Source: an uncultured Bacteroidales bacterium
GTDB lineage: Bacteria > Bacteroidota > Bacteroidia > Bacteroidales > Paludibacteraceae
Assembly: GCA_900316005.1 (NCBI GenBank)
Contig: ONBH01000022.1
Coordinates: 1-64,000 of the forward strand
DNA: 64,000 nucleotides
Direction: 5' to 3'
The position numbers and the translations under genes are program-made. The notes under the pieces are model-generated. The model did not search any database. It saw nothing but the letters and a program-made list of their open reading frames with translations, and was not told the DNA's origin. Shown here piece after piece: positions 8,950 through 16,857 of the stretch (position 1 is its first letter; every line of letters starts with the position of its first letter).

Positions 8950-9420
8950 ATGGCAACCACGTACATGACTGCAGAGGGACTGCAGAAACTGAAAGAGGAA
9001 CTCCAATTCCTCGAGGGAACAGAGCGTCCGCGTGTCATCGCGGCTATCGCCGAGGCCCGCGACAAAGGAGACCTGAGTGAGAATGCGGAATACGACGCCG
9101 CAAAAGAAGAACAGGGACACTTGGAAAGCAAAATCGCACACCTGAAAGCTAAGATTATGGACGCTCGTATCATCGACGAGACGACAATCAACACCAACGA
9201 GGTACAGATACTGACCCGCGTACGCGTTCGTAACCTCAAAAACGGAGCGGAGAAGGTCTATCAATTGGTTACCGAGGGCGAAGCCAATATCATGGAGGGT
9301 AAGATTGCCGTTACCACCCCTATCGCCAAAGGCCTGATGGGAAAGAAGGTAGGCGAAATAGCCGAAGTGATGGTTCCCGCCGGCAAGATGGAGTTCGAGA
9401 TATTGGAGATTTCGCTATAA
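8950..9420 (+). CDS. greA: Transcription elongation factor GreA
   Basis: GreA enters the secondary channel of RNA polymerase and stimulates cleavage of backtracked RNA. The 156-residue protein has the N-terminal coiled coil with the acidic tip DKGDLSENAEYDAAKEEQG, the typical GreA signature, and the C-terminal FKBP-like domain ending VMVPAGKMEFEILEI. ATG 8950 gives the family length; the frame runs open further upstream, but that part overlaps the 39-residue ORF and leader. Transcription probably starts at the promoter near 8660. Confidence 0.96.
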   Translation: MATTYMTAEGLQKLKEELQFLEGTERPRVIAAIAEARDKGDLSENAEYDAAKEEQGHLESKIAHLKAKIMDARIIDETTINTNEVQILTRVRVRNLKNGAEKVYQLVTEGEANIMEGKIAVTTPIAKGLMGKKVGEIAEVMVPAGKMEFEILEISL

Positions 9421-9439
9421 TCGGATAACCAAACGCAAT

Positions 9440-9491
9440 CGTCAATAAATCGACAAATCGTAAATTGTAAATCGTCAAATCGTAAATTATT
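9440..9491 (+). repeat. 7/8-bp array of TCGTAAA type
   Basis: Units TCGACAAA, TCGTAAA, TTGTAAA, TCGTCAAA, TCGTAAA fill the gap between greA and the HIT gene and touch its ATG at 9492. Confidence 0.85.
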
Positions 9492-9899
9492 ATGACATTA
9501 TTTACCAGAATTATCAAGGGTGAGATTCCGTCGTACAAAGTAGCGGAAGACGATCGTTATTATGCCTTTCTGGATATCAACCCGCTGCAGAAGGGTCACA
9601 CGCTGGTAGTCCCGAAACTGCCGGAACCCGAAGCAGATTATATCTTTGATTTGGATGACGAGACGCTTGGCGGCCTGATGACCTTTGCCAAGGTCGTAGC
9701 CAAAGGTATCCAAGCGGCAACGGGTTGCAAACGCGTAGGCGTAGCCGTGTTAGGCATGGAGGTCAACCACGTGCATGTGCACCTCGTACCGCTGAACCAA
9801 GAGGGTGACCTCAACTTCGCCAACCCGAAACTGTCGCTGCCGACCGAGGAGATGGTAGAGATCGCCAACTCCATCGCGCAAGCTATTGATCCGGTTTGA
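9492..9899 (+). CDS. HIT (histidine triad) family nucleotide hydrolase
   Basis: The 135-residue protein is an Hint-like HIT protein, a nucleotide hydrolase or transferase acting on purine phosphoramidates. It begins TLFTRIIKGEIPSYKVAEDD, has FLDINPLQKGHTLVVPK with a conserved His, and carries the triad NHVHVHLVPL near residues 95-105. It is preceded by a heptad array and followed by a bidirectional terminator shared with the opposite gene. Confidence 0.93.
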   Translation: MTLFTRIIKGEIPSYKVAEDDRYYAFLDINPLQKGHTLVVPKLPEPEADYIFDLDDETLGGLMTFAKVVAKGIQAATGCKRVGVAVLGMEVNHVHVHLVPLNQEGDLNFANPKLSLPTEEMVEIANSIAQAIDPV

Positions 9900-9925
9900 T
9901 AACTGTTTTCGGAGGACTAAATAGT

Positions 9926-9957
9926 AAAAAAGGACTGCTCGGTGAGCAATCCTTTTT
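9926..9957. terminator. Bidirectional terminator
   Basis: AAAAAAGGACTGCTC at 9926-9940, loop GGT, then GAGCAATCCTTTTT at 9944-9957. The symmetric A/T ends serve the HIT gene on plus and the DUF2147 gene on minus. Confidence 0.85.
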
Positions 9958-9960
9958 CTT

Positions 9961-10398
9961 TTACTTCTGGGCGCGAATCCAAGTCTGGTTGCGGCCTAAG
10001 AAACCGCGTTTGTCCAGGCTGCCACGCAGCACCAGCTTACCGTCCTTGAGATACAGTTTCGCGTAGTACGTCTTGCCATTATTGGGATCCACAACGCGGC
10101 CACCGACCAGTTCATCGCCATCGGCTTTCATGCCGCGGATGATATTCAACCCGACGATGGGTTTCATATGGTCCTCGCCCTCGCAAAGGGTACATTGGTC
10201 GTTCTCATGACCGGCTTTGAGGATACGTACGACCTTGCCGTAGTAGAGTCCATCGGACGCCTTGTAGATTTGTACGACCGACATCTGGTCGCCGGTAGCA
10301 TCGTCAATGGTGGTCCATTCGCCCAACATGGCACTAACCTGCGCATTGGACGCAACAACTGCTATGAGCAGCGCAATCACTGATAGAATACGTTTCAT
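9961..10398 (-). CDS. DUF2147 family exported protein
   Basis: This 145-residue protein has a signal peptide (MKRILSVIALLIAVVASNA, cleavage after about residue 19) and then the DUF2147 domain: LGEWTTIDDATGDQMSVVQIYK, a CTLCEGE pair of cysteines and the end RNQTWIRAQK. DUF2147 proteins are lipocalin-like beta proteins of unknown function in the periplasm. The gene sits between dprA and a terminator and probably ends the minus-strand unit. A TCGGTTA/TGGGTTA heptad array lies just upstream. Confidence 0.9.
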   Translation of the reverse strand: MKRILSVIALLIAVVASNAQVSAMLGEWTTIDDATGDQMSVVQIYKASDGLYYGKVVRILKAGHENDQCTLCEGEDHMKPIVGLNIIRGMKADGDELVGGRVVDPNNGKTYYAKLYLKDGKLVLRGSLDKRGFLGRNQTWIRAQK

Positions 10399-10404
10399 TT
10401 TATT

Positions 10405-10451
10405 TCGGTTATGGGTTATCGGTTATGGGTTATCGGTTATGGGTTATCGGA
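10405..10451 (-). repeat. Heptanucleotide array TCGGTTA/TGGGTTA
   Basis: Units TCGGTTA and TGGGTTA alternate three times each in exact 7-bp register and end in TCGGAC at the dprA stop. The array fills the gap between dprA and DUF2147. Confidence 0.95.
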
Positions 10452-11525
10452 CTATTTCAGCGCTCTATACACACCTCCTGGCAGAGCATGAACGATATCT
10501 TTCATCTCCATCTCCATGAGTAAAGCTATCATCTGGGGGTACGAGATACCGGTCTCCATGACCAGGAAGTTGACGTGCACGCCGTCTTCGTTGGTATGCA
10601 GGGTATTGAGCACCAGTTGTTCCTCGTTCGTCAAGTCGCCAAAGAGATTGACGAGCTCGGTCTGGGTAGCGGTATTATTACGTCTCTCCCACTGCATATC
10701 GTGGATAAGATCATCTGCCGAAAGTAGCATATGAGCCATATTTCGCCTAATAAGGCGGTTGCAACCGCCGGAAGCGATATCCTCGGGTCGTCCGGGTCTG
10801 GCAAACACCTCACGCGAGTAGTCAAAGGCCATACCAGCGGTGATGAGACTGCCGCCTTTCTCGCGCGATTCCACGACGACGACGGCATCCGCCAGGCCGG
10901 CTATGATACGGTCGCGCGCCACGAAGTTCATGCGTTCGGGTTCCGTACCGGTAGCGTATTCCGTCAGGATACCGCCTTGTTCGAGGGTGCGGACGGCTAT
11001 CTGGCGATGGACGGAGGGATAGATACGATCCAGTCCATGCCCCGGGATGACGATGGTAGGTATGTTCGCCTCCAGTGCCGCCATATGGGCGGCTACATCG
11101 ATGCCATATGCCAATCCGGACACGATAGTCAGATCAGGCACTGCAGCAGCCAGATCCAGGATGAGTTGGCGCGTAAACGTCTTGCCGCGATCGGTTGCCC
11201 CGCGCGTACCGACAACCGACAGCATATGTTTGCCATTGGGTTGTAGGTTGCCCCTTCCGTACAATACCAGCGGCGCATCGGGGCACTCGCTGAGGCGGTA
11301 AGGGAATTCCTCGTCGGTGTAGGTATAGATCTTAATCTTATGTTTTGCGGCGAACTCCAATTCTTGTTCCGCTCGTTCGCGGAAAAGTTGCACGGCGTCC
11401 TTATCCGAACGCTCGAGGGCATCGGTCGGATTGCCGTACTCATGAAGCAGAGCACGCGCCTTGCGCAAGGCGTTGCGGTAGTGCATCGTCAGCGCAATGA
11501 GGTCGATGAGTTGTTTATCGTTCAC
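10452..11525 (-). CDS. dprA: DNA-processing protein DprA
   Basis: DprA binds incoming single-stranded DNA and loads RecA during natural transformation. The Rossmann-like core spans about residues 75-290 (VVGTRGATDRGK, VSGLAYGIDVAAHMAAL, VIPGHGLDRIYP, NFVARDRIIAGLADAVVVVE, GGSLITAGMAFDYSREVFARPG). A winged-helix tail follows (NEEQLVLNTL to the end). The N-terminal helix-hairpin-helix part looks degenerate. GTG 11525 overlaps the upp stop as GTGA and gives VNDKQLIDLIAL; an ATG six codons earlier (11543) is the alternative. comF lies at 29089, but no DNA-uptake machine is visible here. Confidence 0.93.
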   Translation of the reverse strand: MNDKQLIDLIALTMHYRNALRKARALLHEYGNPTDALERSDKDAVQLFRERAEQELEFAAKHKIKIYTYTDEEFPYRLSECPDAPLVLYGRGNLQPNGKHMLSVVGTRGATDRGKTFTRQLILDLAAAVPDLTIVSGLAYGIDVAAHMAALEANIPTIVIPGHGLDRIYPSVHRQIAVRTLEQGGILTEYATGTEPERMNFVARDRIIAGLADAVVVVESREKGGSLITAGMAFDYSREVFARPGRPEDIASGGCNRLIRRNMAHMLLSADDLIHDMQWERRNNTATQTELVNLFGDLTNEEQLVLNTLHTNEDGVHVNFLVMETGISYPQMIALLMEMEMKDIVHALPGGVYRALK

Positions 11526-12190
11526 AGTTTCTCGCCATAACATAGATCCCCTGCGTCACCCAGACCGGGAACAATATATTTCTTATCATTGAGTTCCTCG
11601 TCCACCGCTGCGCACCAGAGGGTGATATCATCCTCTTCGGGTAGGTTCTGCTGAAGATAAGCGACAGCCTGCTTGGTACCGATGGTGCAGCAGAGATGAG
11701 TGCGAGCCGGTTTGCCGTGCGAGAGCAAAGCCTTGTAGGCGACCTCCATCGACATACCGGTAGCCAACATGGGGTCCACGAGTAGAAGTGTCTTCTCAGC
11801 CAACGCAGGCGAAGCCAGATACTCAGCCACGATTTCCAGTTCCTGCTTGCCGTTGCGGTTACGCCCCATACGGCGGAAAGCGGAGAGGAAGGCGTTTTCG
11901 GCGTGGTCGTACATACGTAGGAAGCCCTGATGGAATGGCAGTCCGGCACGTAAGATAGTACCCAGCACAATCTTATCCTGCGGCAAAGCAACCTTAGCGA
12001 TACCAAGTGGGGTCTGAACGTCCTCAACCCTATAATTGAGCATACGGCTGACTTCCAAAGCCATGATTTCGCCGATACGCTCAATATTGCAGCGAAAGCG
12101 CAAGGGGTCGCGCTGAATATCCACATTGCGTATCTCAGCCAGATAGCAGTTCATGAGTGAGTTCTGCTCCGATAGATTAATAACCTTCAT
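11522..12190 (-). CDS. upp: Uracil phosphoribosyltransferase
   Basis: Upp makes UMP from uracil and PRPP in pyrimidine salvage. The 222-residue protein shows the PRPP loop LLVDPMLATGMSMEVAYKAL and the uracil-binding tail KYIVPGLGDAGDLCYG. The N-terminal part (MKVINLSEQNSLMNCYLAEIRN) differs from E. coli but fits Bacteroidales enzymes. Its stop overlaps the likely GTG start of dprA. The PRPP-making gene prs is at 16858. Confidence 0.94.
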   Translation of the reverse strand: MKVINLSEQNSLMNCYLAEIRNVDIQRDPLRFRCNIERIGEIMALEVSRMLNYRVEDVQTPLGIAKVALPQDKIVLGTILRAGLPFHQGFLRMYDHAENAFLSAFRRMGRNRNGKQELEIVAEYLASPALAEKTLLLVDPMLATGMSMEVAYKALLSHGKPARTHLCCTIGTKQAVAYLQQNLPEEDDITLWCAAVDEELNDKKYIVPGLGDAGDLCYGEKL

Positions 12191-12237
12191 ATCTTTTGTT
12201 CAATTTATAATGGTCTGACAGCAAATTGGTAGGACGT

Positions 12238-12852
12238 CTATTTGGTCATAAAATGCTCCATAACCGACTTGGCATACGAGCGCGAGACGGGTATCAGCGG
12301 TACGCGTGCGTCGCCCAGATCCAGCACCACCTCGTTATCCTGATGACGCATCAGCTGTACCAGGTTCACGTTGACAATGTAGGAGCGATGACAACGCACC
12401 AAACCGCGTTCACGAAAACGCCACTCGATATTCTTGAGCGAGTTGCGGATGATGAGTTTCTCCATCTTGCCCGCCAAGAGGTAGTGTATGATGACGTAGT
12501 TATCCGCTCCCTCCAAGAAGTAAACGGTTTCGGGTTTGGCGGATAGCCGTAGGTCGCCCTTTTCATCGTAGAAGTTGTAGACCACTTCGCCTGCCAGTTT
12601 TTTCTCGTTCTGCTCCTTCTCCGCCTCCATCTTCTGGTGCAGATCGCTAATGTCATATGACATCACCCCTATCATACCGGCAAGCAGGATTACCAATCCC
12701 CACATCAGCTCGATGCGGTAGGCGGACACAAATTCATAGATATAAAACGGAGTGAAAGCCAACACCAAAAAGAGCACCAACACTACAAATCCTATCGAAA
12801 AAAGAATCTTATAGCGGTGCAAACTGAGGTAATATTGCAATCTTTTTCGCAT
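12238..12852 (-). CDS. Membrane-anchored LytTR-domain transcription regulator
   Basis: The protein has 204 residues from ATG 12852. Two transmembrane helices (about 14-36 and 45-64) are followed by a charged coiled segment (HQKMEAEKEQNEKK) and a LytTR DNA-binding domain with VYFLEGADNYVIIHYL and the typical RCHRSYIVNVNLVQ strand. There is no receiver domain, so it is not a classical response regulator; it may sense something at the membrane. The longer frame from 12891 would start inside the promoter at 12861-12892, so I reject it. The leader is then only a few bases. Confidence 0.88.
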   Translation of the reverse strand: MRKRLQYYLSLHRYKILFSIGFVVLVLFLVLAFTPFYIYEFVSAYRIELMWGLVILLAGMIGVMSYDISDLHQKMEAEKEQNEKKLAGEVVYNFYDEKGDLRLSAKPETVYFLEGADNYVIIHYLLAGKMEKLIIRNSLKNIEWRFRERGLVRCHRSYIVNVNLVQLMRHQDNEVVLDLGDARVPLIPVSRSYAKSVMEHFMTK

Positions 12853-12860
12853 TCGCGCTG

Positions 12861-12892
12861 CAAAGATACGCTTTTTTTTGGATATTTGCAAA
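12861..12892 (-). promoter_or_regulatory. Promoter of the LytTR gene
   Basis: On the minus strand TTTG (12892-12889) and TATCTTTG (12868-12861) are 20 bp apart. The site overlaps the divergent exonuclease promoter. Confidence 0.85.
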
Positions 12893-12908
12893 AAAAGTAG
12901 TATCTTTG
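12877..12908 (+). promoter_or_regulatory. Promoter of the exonuclease-rlmI-like operon
   Basis: TTTG at 12877-12880 and TATCTTTG at 12901-12908 with a 20-bp spacer. It interleaves with the minus-strand promoter: each -33 box lies in the other promoter's spacer. Confidence 0.85.
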
Positions 12909-12932
12909 CACGTTTTTTTTAGATTTTATTGC

Positions 12933-13649
12933 GTGAAAACGAATAATTTTATCCATAGAATCGCAAAAGACCTCGTTCATTGGCTACCGATAACCCAATT
13001 TGACGGGGAAGTTTTTGTCATTGACCAAGCCGAACAAGTGTCGGAAGCCGTCAGCTATCTTCGGCGTCAGAAAATGGTGGGCGTGGATACGGAATCGCGC
13101 CCCAGTTTCAAGCGTGGTGTGCACTACCCTACTGCCCTGCTTCAGATAGCTACGGAGAAACGTTGCTACCTATTTCGTCTATCCGCCATCGGTCTGCCTG
13201 ACTCCGTTGCCGAACTATTCAGCAATAATGATATCATCAAGGTAGGGTTGGCCTTCAAGGACGACCTGAACGGGCTGCGTCGCCTGACGGACTTCACCCC
13301 GCGCAACTGCATCGACCTGCAGTCTATCGTTGGGCAGTACGGTATTTTGGACCTGGGTTTGCAGAAGATATTTGCCATCTGTTTCGGCAAAAAGATATCC
13401 AAATCGCAGCAGCTCACCAACTGGGAGAATGTTGTTCTCACCCCCGAGCAGGCACGTTATGCCTCCACCGATGCGTGGGCGACGCTGCTTATCTACAAGG
13501 AGTTGATGCAGACCCAACCTCTGCCTCACGAAGAGGCGGAAGCGCTACGCCTCGCTGAACACGAAGCTCAATGCCGCCACCAGCAGGAGGTGATGGAGGC
13601 CCGAGCCAAACAACAAAACACAGAAACCGCTAAATCATACCGCACATGA
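12933..13649 (+). CDS. 3'-5' exonuclease domain protein (DEDD family)
   Basis: The protein (238 residues from GTG 12933) is a single DEDD exonuclease domain of the RNase D/WRN type: VGVDTESRPSF (first Asp and Glu), VGLAFKDDLNGL (third acidic) and YASTDAWATLLIYKEL (Tyr with last Asp, DEDDy). A short acidic, helical tail follows. The frame is open from TTG 12906, but that codon is part of the -7 box, so GTG 12933 is the first usable start. The stop overlaps the rlmI-like ATG by 4 bp (ATGA). Confidence 0.9.
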   Translation: MKTNNFIHRIAKDLVHWLPITQFDGEVFVIDQAEQVSEAVSYLRRQKMVGVDTESRPSFKRGVHYPTALLQIATEKRCYLFRLSAIGLPDSVAELFSNNDIIKVGLAFKDDLNGLRRLTDFTPRNCIDLQSIVGQYGILDLGLQKIFAICFGKKISKSQQLTNWENVVLTPEQARYASTDAWATLLIYKELMQTQPLPHEEAEALRLAEHEAQCRHQQEVMEARAKQQNTETAKSYRT

Positions 13650-14890
13650 ATACCATCATCCTCAAGCCCAAGAAAGAAGAGTCACTCCTACGCTTTCACC
13701 CCTGGGTCTTCTCGGGTGCTATTGCACGCATTATTTTGGATAAAAACTACCCGTACGCAGAACCCCAAGAAGGTGATGTGGTCGCCGTATGCGCTGCCGA
13801 TGGCAAGGCGTTGGGGGTAGGTCATTGGCAGGTAGGCAGTATTGCCGTACGTATTTTAGCCTTCGGCACAGATCGTCTTAGCGACGACTTCTGGCACGAG
13901 CGTATCCGGGCTGCGTACACGCTTCGCCGTAGTCTTGGGCTCATCCGGGCTGACAACAACACCTACCGACTGATTCACGGTGAGGGAGATTTCCTACCCG
14001 GACTTGTCATAGACCACTACGCCGATACAGCGGTCATTCAGGCGCACTCAGTCGGCATGCACCGCGCACGCTATCAGATAGCTGAGGCACTGAAGGCCGT
14101 AACGGGCGTGGAAAACATATACTATAAATCTGACGACACCCTCCCCTTTAAGGCCCCCATCGAGGGCGACAAAGTCGGCTACCTGTCGCTAACCGAGAAC
14201 CGAGAACCGAGGACCGAGCACCCAGAACCGAGAACCGAGGCCCCTGTATCCCCATGGGCCATGGAAAACGGGCTGGAGTTCCGGATTGACTGGTTGCAGG
14301 GGCAGAAGACCGGTTTCTTTGTGGACCAACGCGAGAACCGGATGCTACTGGAGCGATATTCAGCGGGGCGCGACGTACTGAACATGTTCTGCTATACGGG
14401 CGGATTCTCGCTCTATGCCCTGCGCGGCGGTGCTAAGCGAGTCACATCTGTTGACGTAAGTCAGAAAGCCGTTGAGTTGGTTCGCGCCAATATGCAGCGC
14501 AACTTCCCCACGGCTACCAACCATGAGGAATACGCTTCGGATGCATTTGAGTTCTTGAAAAACGCTGAGCCGGATACATATGACCTGATTATCCTCGACC
14601 CACCGGCTTTTGCCAAGCACCGCGACGCCATCAAGAATGCCCTGCGCGGCTACCAGCGGCTTAATGCCCAAGGCATAGCGGCAGTGCGTCCGGGCGGATT
14701 GGTGTTCACCTTCTCCTGCTCGCAGGCTGTGGATAAGGAGATGTTCCGCCTGGCGGTATTCTCGGCAGCCCAGCAAACAGGTCGCCGCGTGCGAATTATC
14801 CACCAACTCCACCAGCCGCAAGACCATCCCGTCAACATCTATCACCCCGAAGGCGAATATCTCAAGGGTCTGGTCCTGCAGGTGGAATAA
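13646..14890 (+). CDS. RlmI-like 23S rRNA cytosine methyltransferase with in-frame heptad repeat
   Basis: The 414-residue protein has the architecture of RlmI (m5C1962 methyltransferase of 23S rRNA): an N-terminal PUA domain (about 1-80), a linker domain, and a class I SAM methyltransferase domain with NMFCYTGGFSLYALRGG, SVDVSQKAVEL and the LDPPAFAKH catalytic loop; the Cys in FTFSCS is the usual nucleophile. Between residues about 182 and 198 the linker carries [14 protein letters not shown], encoded by seven exact 7-bp units. The insert lies before ENGLEFRIDWLQGQKTGFF, outside the SAM site, so activity may be kept. Confidence 0.92.
   Translation: MNTIILKPKKEESLLRFHPWVFSGAIARIILDKNYPYAEPQEGDVVAVCAADGKALGVGHWQVGSIAVRILAFGTDRLSDDFWHERIRAAYTLRRSLGLIRADNNTYRLIHGEGDFLPGLVIDHYADTAVIQAHSVGMHRARYQIAEALKAVTGVENIYYKSDDTLPFKAPIEGDKVGYLSLTENREPRTEHPEPRTEAPVSPWAMENGLEFRIDWLQGQKTGFFVDQRENRMLLERYSAGRDVLNMFCYTGGFSLYALRGGAKRVTSVDVSQKAVELVRANMQRNFPTATNHEEYASDAFEFLKNAEPDTYDLIILDPPAFAKHRDAIKNALRGYQRLNAQGIAAVRPGGLVFTFSCSQAVDKEMFRLAVFSAAQQTGRRVRIIHQLHQPQDHPVNIYHPEGEYLKGLVLQVE
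14191..14239 (+). repeat. Heptanucleotide array AACCGAG inside the rlmI-like gene
   Basis: Seven units: AACCGAG three times, GACCGAG, CACCCAG, AACCGAG twice. Three units equal 21 nt, so the protein shows a 7-residue repeat. Confidence 0.95.
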
Positions 14891-14897
14891 GGGCGCT

Positions 14898-16721
14898 CTA
14901 TTTTCGGATTATCTTGGCGGTGTACCATCTTCCATCGGCATACGCCTTAAGGAAGTACACACCGGTAGCCAAACTCTCCATCGGCAGCAACACCATATAG
15001 GGCGCATCGCTACCGGTATCAAAGGTACAGATTGTCTTGCCCGTCATATCTGCGAGCGAGAGATACGATACCGTGCGGAGTATATCGGCATAGCATACAT
15101 TGTCGCAGGGATTCGGGTGCACCTTCATCACGTCTTCCAGCGCCCACTTGGGTGCATCGGGGCGATTGGGTTCGTCCGTCGGGTTGGGCAAGAACTGCTC
15201 GATGGGATTCTGCTGCTGCGCTTCCTCTTGCCATGCTGACTGTTGCTCGCAAGCAGGCATGCGTGTAAACTCAATGATTGTCCGCACGAGCATATCGTTG
15301 AGGTGCTCCACAACCAGGGTGTCGGTTGTGGGTTTGATATGCGGGTTACCGATACCCGAGTCATCGGTTAGGAAGAACGAGGTACCATTGGTGGATAGGG
15401 CGATGGAACGCATCAGCATCTCGCCACTCTTGTCCACACCGCTGCACACTACGGGCACTACACGAACGCCCATTAGGGCTGCCTCGTTGACAGCTTCGTG
15501 CAGGCGACTCAGCGTGGCTGAATCACGGTGACAGGGTGCATCTAATATAAGGAACGCGATACGCGCGCGTGCCTCAGCATTCCATCCGGCTACGCGCAGC
15601 GAAGCAAGCAAGGCTTCGGGTACAGCCTCCGGCATGTCACCTCCACCGTTGGCCTCCTGCTTATCAATAAAAGCCTGCGTCCTATTGATATCGGAACTCA
15701 GGCGCGCGATACGCGTCAGGTACTCATCGCCAAAGTCACGATAGACCAAAGCGCCGGTGCGGATATGGAGTCCCTCTACAGCCGACTGCGAACGTGCTAT
15801 TACATCCTTCATCTCAGCCTGCAGGTAGCGTAACTCATCGCCCATAGACCCAGTGGCATCAAAGACAAAGAACACATCTGCCGTCTCGGGCGTATAGCAC
15901 GGCCGATCCAGCACAAAAGTGGTAATGATGTTTTGCCGAGCGGTTTCGGTCTCATCACCGCAGGCCAACACCTTGCCGTTAACGCCCCACAGTTCGGCCT
16001 TACCGGTGTTATCGGTCACGGCCGAGAAGAGGATTTGTCCGTCAGCTGCACGGAGTTCAACAGGCATGCCTACCAAGGGGAAGTTCTGCTTATTCTTGAC
16101 CTGTACGGTATAGCGCTCGCGGGTATTGATACCCCATTCCTCTACGTGCTGGCGCAACTCACCGCTGCGTAATTCTACCCATAGGTTCCATTTGGCAAAG
16201 TCATTCACCTCGCCTGCCGTCAGTTGTCCGGCGGATGGCATTGCATTCGCCACAGTGGCGCTCTCTTCGTACAGCGAAGCCCCTATATCCGCAGCATCTT
16301 CGGCTACCGTGCCCATCGCCATCGGGGCGTGCGCAGCAGACTTAGCCGAAGTCTCCATCATGAAATAGACCTCATCGGTGCGTGCAGTTCGCTTGCTGTA
16401 GAGCAGCCCGGGATTATACTCACGGCGCGGCGACTTTTTCAGCAACAGCACGAGGGTCTTACCCTTGTCGGAAGGGGTGAGGCGAAAACTGCGAGCCTCG
16501 TAGCCATCCGCCTCAACTTGCAGCTTCATGCGAGATTGCACATCGATGATGACACGACCGTCGCACCCGGTTCGAAGGGTATCTTTGCTGCGGGAATTGG
16601 TAACTTTGGCACCATATATCAGACTGCTATCTGCGTCCATAATCAAACAAGTCACTTGTTGCGTTGCAGCCTGCAGCATCAGGCTTCCGGCCGCCAGAAG
16701 TATTAACAAAATACGTCTCAT
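14898..16721 (-). CDS. Type IX-secreted VWA-domain protein
   Basis: From ATG 16721 the protein has 607 residues and a signal peptide (MRRILLILLAAGSLMLQA). A carboxypeptidase-regulatory-like beta domain comes first (about 25-95), then a linker, then a von Willebrand A domain with the metal site DATGSMGD and the conserved GGGDMPEAVPEAL segment. The last 80 residues are a classic T9SS type A tail: VHPNPCDN, a central strand LADMTGKTI and the end VYFLKAYADGRWYTAKIIRK. It is therefore predicted to cross the outer membrane and be surface attached. The longer frame from 16814 would place 31 residues before the signal peptide and is rejected. Ligand unknown. Confidence 0.9.
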   Translation of the reverse strand: MRRILLILLAAGSLMLQAATQQVTCLIMDADSSLIYGAKVTNSRSKDTLRTGCDGRVIIDVQSRMKLQVEADGYEARSFRLTPSDKGKTLVLLLKKSPRREYNPGLLYSKRTARTDEVYFMMETSAKSAAHAPMAMGTVAEDAADIGASLYEESATVANAMPSAGQLTAGEVNDFAKWNLWVELRSGELRQHVEEWGINTRERYTVQVKNKQNFPLVGMPVELRAADGQILFSAVTDNTGKAELWGVNGKVLACGDETETARQNIITTFVLDRPCYTPETADVFFVFDATGSMGDELRYLQAEMKDVIARSQSAVEGLHIRTGALVYRDFGDEYLTRIARLSSDINRTQAFIDKQEANGGGDMPEAVPEALLASLRVAGWNAEARARIAFLILDAPCHRDSATLSRLHEAVNEAALMGVRVVPVVCSGVDKSGEMLMRSIALSTNGTSFFLTDDSGIGNPHIKPTTDTLVVEHLNDMLVRTIIEFTRMPACEQQSAWQEEAQQQNPIEQFLPNPTDEPNRPDAPKWALEDVMKVHPNPCDNVCYADILRTVSYLSLADMTGKTICTFDTGSDAPYMVLLPMESLATGVYFLKAYADGRWYTAKIIRK

Positions 16722-16800
16722 ACTATTCGTTATTTGGTTTACAAACCTCCCTCTATCAAAAACCGTGCCAACCCCAAAATAGCATTTTTTTGCGATTTTA

Positions 16801-16832
16801 TTTGCGTATATCAAAAAAAAGCAGTACCTTTG
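16801..16832 (+). promoter_or_regulatory. Promoter of prs
   Basis: TTTG 16801-16804, TACCTTTG 16825-16832, spacer 20 bp; start of transcription expected near 16837, some 20 bp before the ATG. Confidence 0.88.
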
Positions 16833-16857
16833 TCGTCACAAAACTAAAAACAAGCGT

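Noticed and set aside
16722..16814. N-terminal extension of the VWA protein frame
   Set aside because: The 31 extra residues would precede a good signal peptide and run toward the prs promoter; ATG 16721 is the sensible start.
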